Shown: positions 9,362-19,675 of the stretch, one piece after another | How positions within the stretch are numbered: the first letter of the stretch is position 1 | Layout: each line of letters opens with the position of its first letter | Assembly: GCA_033032865.1 (NCBI GenBank) | Contig: JAWHQI010000201.1 | Coordinates: forward strand, 1,737,501-1,801,500 | Reading direction: 5' to 3' | Source of the DNA: Dactylorhiza incarnata | Lineage: Eukaryota > Streptophyta > Magnoliopsida > Asparagales > Orchidaceae | DNA: 64,000 bases | Position numbers and translations under genes: made by a program | The notes under the pieces: generated by a model | The model's input: the letters and a program-made list of their open reading frames with translations, nothing else | Database searches by the model: none | What the model was told of the DNA's origin: nothing

Positions 9362-9964
9362 ACTGAATCGAACTCGGTTGTCATTACGGCTAGGGATGCC
9401 ATGAGCCCACGCGGTGAGAGTATTCCGGTTAGTGAGGGTCCTCCCATAATTTCTACACACAGTGCGTCGGGAATGTCTCCTCCCGAACTTCTTGATATAG
9501 TTCTTGAACCTTCTGACAATACTGAGTATGTGCCCTTGACTTAGCCTACCGCTAAAGACGATGTTGTTATTAAGGCAGGTCTTAGCGGTGATGAGGGGTT
9601 TGGTTACCCTAGTGATATGGAAGATGACCTCCCCTCTGATCCAGTTTTAGAATTGTCTGATGATTCTGATTTGGAGGATGTACCTAGTGCATTCGAAGAG
9701 TTAGCTAGCGAGGGAAGGATACTTATGGATGACCTAAATGGTGCAACCCCGGAGGAACTTGTTTTGAGGTTGCCACCGTTACAGAAAAATCAATACGACT
9801 TAAAATTTCTCTTGGGTTTGAATTATGCGATTTCACCAACCCTCCCTCCTGAACCTTTGACGCGATTAGCGGATTATAATTTTGGACACGAACTTGTTAT
9901 GACTAGTCTGTGGTGTGGTGTGATTCTGATGGACGCTTGCCATGTGTTGCTTGGACGTCCATGG
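9362..9964 (+). pseudogene. CHR gag-protease remnant, left of COPIA-5
   Basis: Frames are broken by stops. A readable stretch at 9617-9964 is acidic at first (MEDDLPSDPVLELSDDSDLEDV) and ends WCGVILMDACHVLLGRPW, the typical end of a Ty3/gypsy retroviral-type protease domain. The catalytic D(S/T)G is not visible, so the protease core is deleted or decayed. The reading continues after the COPIA-5 insertion at 16382 because the TSD CATGG lies inside the GRPW codons. Confidence 0.6.
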
Positions 9965-11100
9965 TGTGAAATTTTCCGTAGATCTAGGAGTGAGCAGGAA
10001 TCGTAGAACTTAAAGTTACAGCCAACAACCAGAAGCACATGAAACAAAACAATCTTTATTGATAACAGCAGGAATCTTCATTACAGAGCGAGGTATACAT
10101 GGCGAGACATGATTTCTCCAGTACACGAAACCAAAAAGAAAAATACAATGCTGAAGAAAGATAACTGGCGGTCTGAACACAGAAGCCGCCAAACCGCGCC
10201 ACAAGGGTGTTCGCGCGACTAGAAGAGGAGACCCGCGAACAGACTGTCAACAACTTGAACAACATCATTGAAGCTTCACGACCTCCCGAACTCCACTGAT
10301 TCTCCCGAACTCCAGCAACCCACACAGCAAGCCGCAGGACCGCCCGGATACTTTAGAAGAAGAAGTGACCGCTACTGTCAGCACAATCCGCAGAAGCTGC
10401 ACAAAGGAAGTTCAATCAGCAAACCGGGCGGTCACCAAAAAAAGAGACCGCAAGAACTAGGCACGAGTTCAGCTTACACATGGTGCGATTAAGTTGCAGC
10501 TACAACGACACCTATTTATAGGCGTGGGACCAGATCCAATCAGCACCCTATGAGTTAGAGTCACCGCACGGATCGCGCGACCAAGATCGGTCTACCCGCG
10601 CGGTCAGCAGAAGATCGCCCTGCGCTTTGTGAGCTCGCCGACTTCAATCCTGACCAGGAGATCGCCACTCCACCAAGAAGCCGCGCGATTAGACACCCAC
10701 CACTAGTGTTCGCACACATCAGCAGATCGCCATGGGACCATCTTATGCGAACACAAAAGGAGAGACCGCACGACTAGTAAAACCTTAGTCGGCGCGCACC
10801 ACCAAGAACCCGGACAGCCACCACACCGGACTGCCGGATACCAGAACAACAACCCTGTGTGGTTAACAACTTTACCCGCACAGTACTGAATACAGCTCGC
10901 CACGCGGTCACACGAAACAGACCGCACAGCCTCACCTTAGCAGCCTTGGACAGAGAGAACGGCGGTCAGGCCGAATAGATAGGAGACTGCGGCTAGACCG
11001 AATAGGTCAGACCGCCGAGGAGACCGCAAGATCGCACGGTTAGACCAGACCGCGCGATAACCTCCTAGACCGCCAACATCACACATCAACATTTTCAACA
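9965..11100 (-). repeat. 3' LTR of COPIA-5 (1136 bp)
   Basis: Element-sense ends are TGTTGAAAATG (at 11100) and AATTTCACA (at 9965). A TATA box (CTATAAATAG in sense) lies at 10512-10521. The LTR is rich in CGCGCG, AGACCGC and CGCACGG strings. Open frames on either strand are not conserved between the two LTRs and are chance. Confidence 0.9.
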
Positions 11101-11753
11101 CTCCCCCTTGAAGTGGGAAGTTGAAAACAGCCTAAGTAAACTCCTCAACCGAGTGAACGACCCCTTCGCCAGTGCCTTTGTGAATATGTCATCAACGTTG
11201 TCCAGAATCCGAACATGCTCGACCGAAAGAGACCCCTCCAGCACCTTCTCACGAATGAAATGATGCTTGATCTCGATATGTTTGGTCCCCGCGTGACACA
11301 CTAGATTAGTAACCAGTTTGAGTGCACTCTCATTGTCGCCGCGTAGCAGATCGGACCCCGAACCTCCTTATGGACGTCTCCCACCAACCTCCTAAGCCAG
11401 ATGGCTTCTTGAGCTGCCAAGGCTGAAGCCTTGTATTCCGGTTCCGTGGTAGAGACAGACACGAAATCCTGCTTCTTGCTGCACCATGATATAGCCGTAG
11501 GGCCCGCCATGAAGACGAATCCAGACGCCGACTTCCGATCATCTGAATCTCCCCCGTAATCAACATCCATGTACCCATGCACCTCGAAGCCCGCATCCCT
11601 CCTGTATAGGATACCCATATCCGAAGTTGCCTTGACATACTTCAAAATGTTCTTGGCCGCTAGTAGATGAGGCATCCGTGGTTCCGCCATATAACGACTC
11701 ACCCTGCCAACTACATACGCAATATTCGGCCTAGTGATTGTCAGATAAATCAA
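11101..11753 (-). pseudogene. COPIA-5 RNase H and C-terminal RT connection
   Basis: The minus-strand frame 11753-11301 starts with MIYLTITRPNIAYVVGRVSRYM and continues GYMDVDYGGDSDDRKSASGFVF, the copia RNase H start (D.D.GD.D.RKS.SG). A frameshift near 11301 leads to KHIEIKHHFIREKV and DIFTKAL (11301-11104), the usual copia RNase H end. The stop lies about 5 bp before the polypurine tract region. Together with the next frame this was one polyprotein; it is broken here by an in-frame stop at about 11769 and the frameshift. Confidence 0.8.
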
Positions 11754-11768
11754 GCTCCCAACCAGAGC

Positions 11769-12320
11769 TCAGAACACCATCGGATCTTCCAGAATCCTCC
11801 CCTCATCCTTCCGAAGTTTGATGGCCTTCTCCAGAGGTGTAGAAATGCATTTCCCTTCCTTCATGCTGAATCGCTCCACGATTCTCTCCGCATATATAGC
11901 CCGGGACACCAGTACCCCACTTTCCTTCCTCTGCACTTCGAGTCCAAGGAAATGGTGAAGTTCACCCAAGTCCTTCATCTCAAATCTGATCGATAGTTCA
12001 GCCCGAAGCTTTGCTACCTCCTCCTTCGAATTCCCCGTCACGATCATATCGTCGACGTAAAGCAACACGATGACTTGAAGCTCCCCGTTCTTCTTGACAA
12101 ATAAGCTTGAGTCAGAGTCTGAAACACCGAATCCACAAAATAGGAGATATTCTGCAATCTTCCCGTACCACGCCCTCGGCGCTTGCTTCAACCCATACAG
12201 GGCCTTCTTCAGCTTGCAGACATAGTCTGGAAAATCCTCAGATACGAAACCTGGTGGATGGATCATGAAGATATCCTTATCAATCTCGTCGTACAAGAAA
12301 GCATTCTTTACGTCGAGTTG
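11769..12320 (-). pseudogene. COPIA-5 reverse transcriptase segment
   Basis: The 175-residue frame carries [18 protein letters not shown] (residues 27-44) and the catalytic YVDD (residues 80-83) in LLYVDDMIVTG, then MKDLGELHHFLGLEV. These are the core palm motifs of Ty1/copia RT and look intact. The upstream join to the integrase/RT segment at 12459 is broken by stops near 12300-12450. The downstream end is a stop at 11769. Confidence 0.85.
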
Positions 12321-12458
12321 TCAAATCTCCCACCCATAAAATGCCGCCAAGGCAATAATGAACCGTACTGAAGTCATCTTCGCCACCGGACTAAATGTCT
12401 CTTTATAATCTTCACCGTATTGCTGCGAGAATCCACGAGCCACAAGGCGAGCCTTGTA

Positions 12459-13373
12459 TCACTCGATGCTGCCGTCTGCCTTCTTCTTGAGCTTATAGAC
12501 CCATTTGCATGTCACAGGGGAGATACCCTTGGGCCTGGGCACCAAAGACCAGGTCTCATTCTTCTCAAGAGCTGCCACCTCTTCTTTCATAGCTATGTCC
12601 CACTGCTTCACGCCTTTGGCCTTCTCAAAGCTTGACGGCTCCTGCTCATCCAGGGGGCCAGCAAAGAAACATGAGACAAAGCTCACCATGTTTCCTCCTG
12701 TATAGCGATCAAGAGCAATGATTGTTCGCTTTGATCTCCTCAACACCTTCCCCTGATTCGTATTATCCTCAGCTGCTTTTTCCCTAGCTCCCCTTCCAGA
12801 TGTACTAGGAGCATCGCTCCCCCTGCTTCCTGATCCAGAAGCCTCCATCTTAGAACTAGAAATGGATGAACCACCTGGTGACAAAGGCATCTCCACCTGA
12901 AGATTTTCCACAGCTCTTTCCGGCTGCTCCACCCTGCTTTCTGGTAACTCAATACCAGAACTTCCCTTGTACGATGTCACCTCGTCAAACACGACGTCGC
13001 GAGATACAACAAATCTCTGCGTCTCCGGGTCCATACACTTCCAGCCCTTCTTTCGATCATCATATCCCACGAAGACTAGCTTCCTTGCTTTTTCATCTAG
13101 CTTCGTTCGAAGCGCATCTGGAACGTGCACATAGCAGGTGGAACCAAACACCCGAAGGTGCGCCACGCTTGGCTTTTCCTTGAACATCATCTCATGCGGG
13201 GTCAACATGTTGATGGGACTGAGAGGCATCCTGTTTATAACGTAGGTGGCACAAGACATTCCCTCCGCCAAGAAGGACCTTGGGATACTCTTGGCATGCA
13301 GCCAACACTTGCAGGTCTCCGTCAGATGATGGATCTTTCGCTCTGCAACTCCATTTTGTTGTGGAGTATGCAC
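12459..13373 (-). pseudogene. COPIA-5 integrase C-terminal half and start of RT
   Basis: Starts HTPQQNGVAERKIHHL, the region around the catalytic Glu of copia integrase (the E of VAER is about residue 10). It continues with FGSTCYVHVPD and KLVFVGYDDRKKGWKC, the integrase C-terminal domain. A Ser/Gly linker (about residues 165-215) leads into WDIAMKEEVAALEKNETWSLVPRPKG and TCKWVYKLKKKADGSIE, the conserved start of copia RT. Good length and open over 304 residues, but separated from the rest of integrase by the poly-C/G tract to the right. Confidence 0.85.
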
Positions 13374-13422
13374 ACAAGTAAGTTCCCCCAGGATGCCCGC
13401 CTTCCTGCAAAAACAAGAGAAC

Positions 13423-14148
13423 TCACCAGAGGTGAACTCCCCCCTCCCTCCCCCCTCCCCCCCCCCCCCCCCCCCCCCCCCCGTTATTAGTTCTCAGCTT
13501 CTTTATCCGCAGGCCAAGCCGACCCTCCACAAGCTCCTTGAACTCCACAAACTTGGCAAACGCCTCCGCCTTCTCCTTCAGGAAATAAGCCCAGACATAT
13601 CTGGTGTAATCGTCGATCAACACCAGCATATACCTGCTGCCTCCGAGGCTTGGGGTAGCAGTCGGTCCCATTAAGTCACCGTGGATACACTCCAATGACA
13701 CATTACTCCTTGTCTGCGACTTATCAAATGGCAGTCGATGAGACTTGCCGAACTGACATCCCATGCAAACATGACCGTCACCGTAGGAAGATAGACTAGG
13801 CAGGCCCTTGACTAGACCTTTTATCGTCATAGCCTTCAGCTTATCCATCCCTACATGCCCCAACCTCTCGTTCCATATAACAGCACTATCATTTGTCCTC
13901 ATCTTGTCAACATAAGAACTAGTCGATAAAACGAACAAGTCTTTTGCCCTTCTCCCGACATGAACGACATCGGCCTTTACCGCCTCAACGTTTCGTAGAA
14001 ACCTTACTTCTGTTGGACTGAACAGAACATGATACCCAGCGTCTACAGCGTTGGTCACGGAGAAGAGGTTTTTTCTCATTCCGGGCACATGATAGACACT
14101 CTTCAACGTTAGTTGCCCCCTATCACTGCCCAAGGAAACAACCCCCAC
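13423..14148 (-). pseudogene. COPIA-5 protease end, GAG-pre-integrase and integrase N-terminal half
   Basis: Contains VPGMRKNLFSVTNAVDAGY (end of protease), WNERLGHVGMDKL (GAG-pre-integrase histidine motif), then CMGCQFGKSHR, giving the H-x-H/C-x2-C zinc motif, and IHGDLMGPTATPSLGGSRYMLVLIDDYTRYVW with the first catalytic Asp (HGD). The second catalytic site, normally TDNGGEF, reads RTNNGG and runs straight into a homopolymer of glycine codons. That replaces the second Asp by Asn and destroys the D,D-35-E spacing. Confidence 0.85.
13439..13482. repeat. Poly-C (poly-G on coding strand) tract within COPIA-5 integrase
   Basis: C-rich from 13439, with an uninterrupted run of 26 C at 13457-13482. 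On the coding strand it sits exactly at the GGE codons after the second catalytic Asp position and separates the two halves of integrase. It is either a replication-slippage expansion of GGGG or an assembly or sequencing homopolymer artefact. Confidence 0.9.
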
Positions 14149-15190
14149 CTTCTCGATAGTAGCATAGTATCATCAGCAGTTATGATAGCATCATTACCTG
14201 AGTAAGCGTGCGTTGAGGAAAACTTCGACTCGTCCCCGGTGAGGTGATGACCACATCCCGAGTCCATGATCCAGTCCTCCTGATAGTTGATGGGAGTCGC
14301 AGCTCCGACAGAAGCCGAGAAGGCTCCTCCCCATCCTCCATCATTTTGCCTGGCCTCAGTATCCTCCTTCCCTGTAGCAGCATGCCCTGGCTGAAGATTC
14401 ACTCGGCAGTCCTTCCTGATGTGACCAAGCTTTCCGCACCTAAAGCATTTGGGTCCTTCTCGCTTTTTCTTCCCTTCAGCCTTAGGAGCATAACCACTCT
14501 CCTGCTGTCCAGAAGATGAAGAGACATTGCCACCAACGGTCTTCTTCTTCTTATCCCATCTCTTTTTCTTCCCTATGAAGAGAACCTCGCCTTCTCCCCC
14601 AGACACTGACACCCCCGCCATCTGCCTTGCTAGGCTCTCATGCGACGCAAGCAGATTCTCCAGCTCTAGCAGAAATGGCTTATTTTCCCAACCCTGCACC
14701 GACGTCACAAAGGCCACATGCTCCTTCCGCAAGTAGTGGATGATGTGTTTCTTCAGCTTCACCTCAGAAATTGGCTCATCAGGATCCAGTGCTGAAATCT
14801 CAGCGCACAGGTTCTTCATCTTCAGGAAGAACGTGGAGAAAGACAGATCTCCCTGAGCCGACCTAGCCAACTCATTTTCTAGATATTGTAGCCTCGCTAC
14901 ATCCTTCTCATTATCAGCCCATCCAGGGATCTCCAGATCTCGGTAGCTGATCCACACACTAAGATGTGATCGAATAGGACAGGTGATATTGCACTTTTTA
15001 GAGTGAACTCTGCTTTCGCATTAATCCTCCTCCAATTCCTCACCTCATGACCATTATCCCAGAGGTCCTCGCCCAGAAGATAACTCTGCATGCACGACTT
15101 CCACTTCTTGAAGTTAGTCGACGTGAGCATCTCAATTCCAAGACCTCTTGCAAAACCTGCTTCCATGGATCTACCACTGGTTCCTTCTTC
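14109..15190 (-). pseudogene. COPIA-5 gag and start of protease
   Basis: Two overlapping frames. 15166-14897 gives the N-terminus with LTSTNFKKWKSCMQSYLLGEDLW, the copia gag start pattern. 14957-14109 gives the gag core, a zinc knuckle CFRCGKLGHIRKDC (CX2CX4HX4C, about residue 170), and WIMDSGCGHHLTGDESKF, the copia protease active site (DSG). A single frameshift near 14930 separates them and another lies near 14130, before the integrase frame. All catalytic residues I looked for in gag and protease are present. Confidence 0.85.
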
Positions 15191-15241
15191 ACAAAGGCGA
15201 TGTCAACTTTAAGTTGTTCACTGCTCTATCCACTCCAACCT

Positions 15242-15255
15242 CCCTCTGATACCCA
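15242..15255 (-). other. Primer-binding site of COPIA-5
   Basis: In element sense TGGGTATCAGAGGG follows the 5' LTR directly. It matches the initiator-Met tRNA complement apart from one extra G. It fixes the element's orientation. Confidence 0.8.
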
Positions 15256-16381
15256 TGTGAAATTTTCCGTAGATCTAGGAGTGAGCAGGAATCGTACAAC
15301 TTAAAGTTACAGCCAACAACCAGAAGCACATGAAACAAAATAATCTTTATTGATAACAGCAGGAATCTTCATTACAGAGCGAGGTATACATGATTTCTCC
15401 AGTACACAAAACCAAAAAGAAAAATACAATGCTGAAGAAAGATAACTGGCGGTCTGAACACAGAAGCCGCCAAACCGCGCGATAAGGGTGTTCGCGCGAC
15501 TAGAAGAGGAGACCGTGCGAACAGACTGCGACAACTTGAACAACACCACTGAAGCTTCGCGACCTCCCGAACTCCACTAATTCTCTCGAACTCTAGCAAC
15601 CCACACTGCAAGCCGCAAGACCGCCCGGATACTTTAGAAGAAGAAGTGACCGCTGCTGTCAGCACAATCCGCAGAAGCTGCACAAAGGAAGTTCAATCAG
15701 CAAACCGGGCGGTCACCAAAAAAAGAGACTGCAAGAACTAGGCGTGAGTTCAGCTTACACTTGGTGCGATTAAGTTGCAGCCACAACGACATCTATTTAT
15801 AGGCGTGGGACCAGATCCAGTCACCACCCTATGAGATAGAGTCACCGCACTAATCGCGCGACCAAGATCGGTCTACCCGCGCGGTCAGCAGAAGATCGCC
15901 CTACGCATTGTGAGCTCGCCGACTTCAATCCTGACCAGGAGATCGCCACTCCACCAAGAAGCCGCGCGATCAGACACCCAACACTAGTGTTCGCATACAT
16001 CAGCAGATCGCCAAGGAACCAACTTATGCGAACACAAAAGGAGAGACAGCACGACTAGGAAAACCTTAGTCGGTGCGCACCACCAAGAACCCGGACAGCC
16101 ACCAGACCGGACTGCCGGATACCAGAACAACAACCCTGTGCGGTTAACAGCTTAACCCGCACAGTACTGAATATAGCTCGCCATGCGGTCACATGAAACA
16201 GACCGCGCGGCCTCACCTTGGCAGCCTTGGACAGAGAGAACGACGATCATGACGAATAGACAGGAGACTGCGGGTAGACCGAATAGGTCAGACCGCAGAG
16301 GAGACCGCAAGATAACGTGGTTAGGCCAGACCGTGCGACAGCCTCCCAGACCGCCAACTTCACACATCAACATTTTCAACA
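15256..16381 (-). repeat. 5' LTR of COPIA-5 (1126 bp)
   Basis: Pairs with 9965-11100. A 10 bp segment present in the left LTR (GCGAGACATG after ATACATG) is missing here, with a short direct repeat ACATG at the breakpoint. TATA box in sense at 15793-15802. The outer end TGTTGAAAATG abuts TSD CATGG at 16382. Confidence 0.9.
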
Positions 16382-16784
16382 CATGGTTTTATGATCATAA
16401 TGTGACAATTTTTTGAAAAGCTAATATTTATGAGATATACTTTAATAGCAAGCAAATCGTTTGGAAAACCACGCTAAGTTTGATGGAGAATAGAGAGATT
16501 GTTCGTGAATCTTTTCTTGGTGGTAATAAGACTAATATGTTAGTGGAGAAAACATTTTGTTTATCACTTTTACACGCACTCATTCATAAGATAATTAAAG
16601 ACTATCTCACATGCCAACTCGTTGATAACAATCCTCCAAATCATTTTTGTTGGGAAAAACCCCTTAGATTTAACTTAACAAATTATTTTAAAAGTTATTT
16701 TAACTATTGGGTTTCAATTACCCAAGTGTATAGTGAGGGTAATCTAGTAATTAGATGTCTTAGGATGTCACACTCAACCTAAGG
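16382..16784 (+). pseudogene. CHR remnant right of COPIA-5
   Basis: Continues the CHR frame after the duplicated CATGG: DHNVTIF, then KANIYEIYFNSKQIVWK, which matches the region after the protease in chromovirus-like Pol (GRPW..D..V.H.G..N.Y.F..). After 16500 an open frame of 100 codons (16480-16782) has no motif I recognise. RT is absent, so CHR cannot be assigned to a clade. It ends at the LTR of SIRE-2. Confidence 0.5.
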
Positions 16785-16839
16785 TGTCAAGACCAGATTA
16801 AGGGAAGCAAAATTTGGGCTAAGTTAACATTTGCGTCAA

Positions 16840-17260
16840 ATAGAATTCGACGCAACATCGAGTGCATATCGACGCTGCTATGACTAGAAGTCTAAGTGGT
16901 TCAACACCTCTATCGAAGTAACTCAAGTTGACGTCACGTCGAATTGAAGTCAACGTATAGGTCATGGGATTTTCGAAGTAATTTGAGAAGTCGAGGCAGC
17001 TTCTACTTCAACTCGACGCAGACAGGGATATTTGTCGAAGCCAACTAAAGTCGACACAATGTCGATTTAATCTCAACGCAGTTGATGAGAGTCAGAAGCC
17101 ATGCAGATCAACTCGACAGTTACGTCGATATGATATCAAGGCTACGTCAACTAGCAGAGTTCAATCAGAGCAAATATAAAATCGAAGCTGCTCCTACTAG
17201 AACTCGAAGTTGCGTCGAAAAGAGAGGATGTAAACTCGACGCTACGTCGAATACAGCCTG
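16840..17260 (+). repeat. TCGACG / CGTCGA palindrome cluster in SIRE-2 U3
   Basis: At least fifteen occurrences of TCGACG, CGTCGA, TCGAAG or TCGAGG within 420 bp, often paired as TCGACG...CGTCGAA with a few bases between (for example near 17236-17252). Spacing is irregular, so it is a motif cluster rather than a simple tandem repeat. The same motif reappears in this element at 39720-40085. Confidence 0.75.
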
Positions 17261-17954
17261 AAAGAGTACAATTTTTAGTTGTCTTTTTGATCTCTCTCAC
17301 ATGGCCCACCACTCTCAAGACCGTTCCCCAATGGCTCCTTAATTACCTTAAATGGAATAAAGAATTAACTGAGGTCAGAGAAAAGCTTTCTTGGAAACAA
17401 GCCTAAGTGTTGGTGGATGGGTAGGGAATAAAAGAAGGAAGGAAATATTTATTTCCTAGACAAATATACCCTTCAAGACTTACCTAAAAGGGAATCAAAT
17501 TCAAATTCAATGGAGGGACAATAAAAGGGAACATAAGAAAGAAGAAAAAAAAGGCTATCATCACAATCGACTATACTTTTCTATTGAGTCTTCTTCTTCT
17601 TCTTCCTCTCTCTCTCTCACAGAAACCCTAATAGAAGAAAATACAGAGGAGGAATATCTGCTGCTCTTCTTCTCTCCAAGAACAGAACAGAACAAGGTTG
17701 TTTAACAACACAATCATATTGCAGCCAGGGTTCAATCAGAAAGAAGATAGGAGGATCTGACAATCATAACTTCTGCAATTCATCACCATCATAAGCAGAA
17801 GTTTATCAAGAGCAGATCTAGTGAAAAGACAAGAAACTGTTTTTCATGCAACCATCATAAGTATTCTGAAAACAGAATTCCTACAACCTTCCTCATTTTC
17901 TTTCTCCTTCCCTTCCGTAAATAAGTTGTATTAATCCATCTTCAAAGGATTCAG

Positions 17955-18090
17955 AGGTTCAAGATCTCCTTATCAAAAGATCTGGTGTTTCAAGATCTTC
18001 TTAACAAAAGATCTGGTGGTTCATGATCTCCTTGTAAAAAGATTAGTGGTTCTAAGAGTCTCCTTACCAAAAGACTCAGGCACAATGGTG
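17955..18090 (+). repeat. Mini-hairpin array in R-U5 of SIRE-2 LTR
   Basis: Four units of 28-31 bp share the inner CCTTA(T/A/C)CAAA and the spacer GGTGGTTC. Units 1 and 2 have AGATCT on both sides of the loop; unit 3 retains ATCT/AGAT; unit 4 has GAGTCT before and AGACTC after the loop. The stem is therefore kept by changes on both sides, while the loop is constant. Confidence 0.8.
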
Positions 18091-18381
18091 CATCCCTACC
18101 AGGTGGTAGAAGAGGGGAGTACCCACATTTGGGGAACCTCTATAAAATATTCTATGTGTCTTCTGGTTGCTAATGTTCTGTGTTGTCCCTGATAGACTAG
18201 ATTTCAGTTTCTGCCTTTTATTTTATTACTTAAACTGCAATAACTTTATTTTGAGATATATCTTGTGAAGCATAATACTTAGGTTTATTGTATTTGCACA
18301 ACTACAATAGGAATAATTTTTAAATCTCTACTCCCCCCCCCCCCTCTAGAGAATTCTTAGAGACACACTGTGCACTTTTAA

Positions 18382-18398
18382 TTGGTATCAGAGGGAGG
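18382..18398 (+). other. Primer-binding site of SIRE-2
   Basis: TTGGTATCAGAGGGAGG is complementary to the 3' end of initiator-Met tRNA apart from the last bases. It starts a few bases after the LTR end, as in SIRE-type elements. Confidence 0.85.
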
Positions 18399-18480
18399 TA
18401 GATCAATAAAAGCTAACACCTTGATCAAAAAGACCTCCTACTCTTGATTATTTTCTATAAACATATTTTTATAAAGAAAA

Positions 18481-19675
18481 TGAGTACTAAGGATTATGCT
18501 TCCACAAGAACCCCAGTGTGTAACTCGAACAAGTTCACACTCTAGAAGGCCGGGATAAGGCTGTACATGAATTCAATTGATGAAGACATCTATAGTGTCC
18601 TTCTCACAGGTCTTCCTGCTCCAGTCAGACAAAAGGAAAGAGAAACCTCAACAACTGAGGATGTTCCAAGAAAGGAATGGAGAGAGGCTGAGAAGAAGCT
18701 ATAGGCATGTGATGCCAAGGCCTTGAATATTCTGGTGTCAATAATGTCAGATAACATTTTCCAGAAAGTTGTTGAGTGCCAATTAGTAAAGGAAATTTGG
18801 GACTCACTCACCACCATGGTGGATGGAAGTGCTGATGAAAGAAATGACAAAAAGTCCCTTCTCATATCCCAGTATGAAAACTTTCAAAAGAAAGCTGAAG
18901 AATCTGTTGCCAATATGTATGAAAGATTCAGCCTTATCATTAATAAGCTCAGTGGCTTAGAAAAGGAAATATCCTTGACTGAAATTAATGATAAGATTCT
19001 CATGTGCTTCCCTAACTCATGGGATTCAAGGATCTGGGCAATCAGAGAATCCAGATGCCACAGAGAGATCTCAACTGAAGCTTTGCTATGAAAGCTTAAG
19101 TCATATGAGATGCTTCTGAAGAACAGAGCTCAGGCTGAAGAAAGGGAGACCTCTCCAGCTCCTGTCAAAAAGTCCCTTGCTTAGAAAGCTGCTGAAGGGG
19201 AATCCTCCACCCCTAAGGATGAAATGTTTAGTCTGCTGGCAAAAAGATTCAAGAAGTGGGTGAAGACTGAGGACTCAAGGAGAAGCGAAAGGGATTCAAG
19301 GCCCCGATATGATAAGACTCCAAAGAAGGAGGTTACAGGGCACATTGCCCCTGAATGCCCACAAGAGCAGAGGGAAAGAAGAAACAACAAAGAGGAGGGG
19401 AAGAAGAAGAATCCTTCAGAGGAAAGGACAAGAAGAAAGACAAAAGCTTCATTGCTGAAACATGGAGTGATTCTGAAGCAGTGCTAGACTCCTCATCATC
19501 TGAAAGTGATGATGATGAAGAAGAAGTAGCAGCCTGCATGATGGCTCTTGGGATGGCATCAAATGATTAAGATGATCAGGTATCATCTGTCTTTGATGAA
19601 TTTGACTTTACTTCTGAAGATTTTAAAACATGCTTCAAAGAGTTTTGCATTGAACATCTTAGGGTAGAAAAGGAG
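18481..19675 (+). pseudogene. SIRE-2 gag, 5' part
   Basis: ATG 18481 begins MSTKDYASTRTPVCNSNKFTL. Stops at several codons break the frame. Recognisable copia gag parts follow: AEKKL...AKALNILVSIMSDNIFQKVVECQLVKEIWDSL, then the NMYERFSLIINKLSGL and KILMCFPNSWDSRIWAIRE blocks (UBN2/retrotran gag pattern), then a charged region. The zinc knuckle is decayed (GHIAPECP remains near 19340). At 19675 the frame is split by LARD-A and resumes at 38818. Non-functional. Confidence 0.75.

Larger units (their letters stand above)
9965..16381 (-). mobile_element. COPIA-5: near-complete Ty1/copia element with both LTRs (6417 bp, TSD CATGG)
   Basis: LTRs at 9965-11100 and 15256-16381 flank a minus-strand gag-pol. 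The target duplication CATGG is at 9960-9964 and 16382-16386. The polypurine tract (CTTCAAGGGGGAG in element sense) is next to the left LTR and a TGGGTATCAGAG primer site next to the right one, so the right LTR is the 5' LTR. Gene order is gag, protease, integrase, RT, RNase H, which defines Ty1/copia. The LTRs differ at several dozen positions plus a 10 bp deletion, so the insertion is clearly older than TAT-1. It inserted into CHR. Confidence 0.93.
16785..18374 (+). repeat. 5' LTR of SIRE-2 (about 1590 bp; both ends approximate)
   Basis: The right end is bounded by a TTGGTATCAGAGGGAGG primer site at 18382. The last 250 bp hold the SIRE-type blocks GGGGAACCTCTATAAAAT (about 18137) and a poly-C CCCCCTCTAGAG (18331-18352). 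The left end (TGTCAAGACC) is a guess because no partner LTR or TSD is available. The LTR holds TCGACG clusters (16840-17260) and a mini-hairpin array (17955-18090). A GA/CT-rich leader at 17580-17640 suggests transcription starts shortly upstream. Confidence 0.6.

Noticed and set aside
10016..10927. Small ORFs in COPIA-5 LTRs
   Set aside because: Frames differ between the two LTRs and no motif is present.
13125..13674. Plus-strand ORFs with poly-Pro in COPIA-5
   Set aside because: They read the poly-C tract on the strand opposite to integrase.
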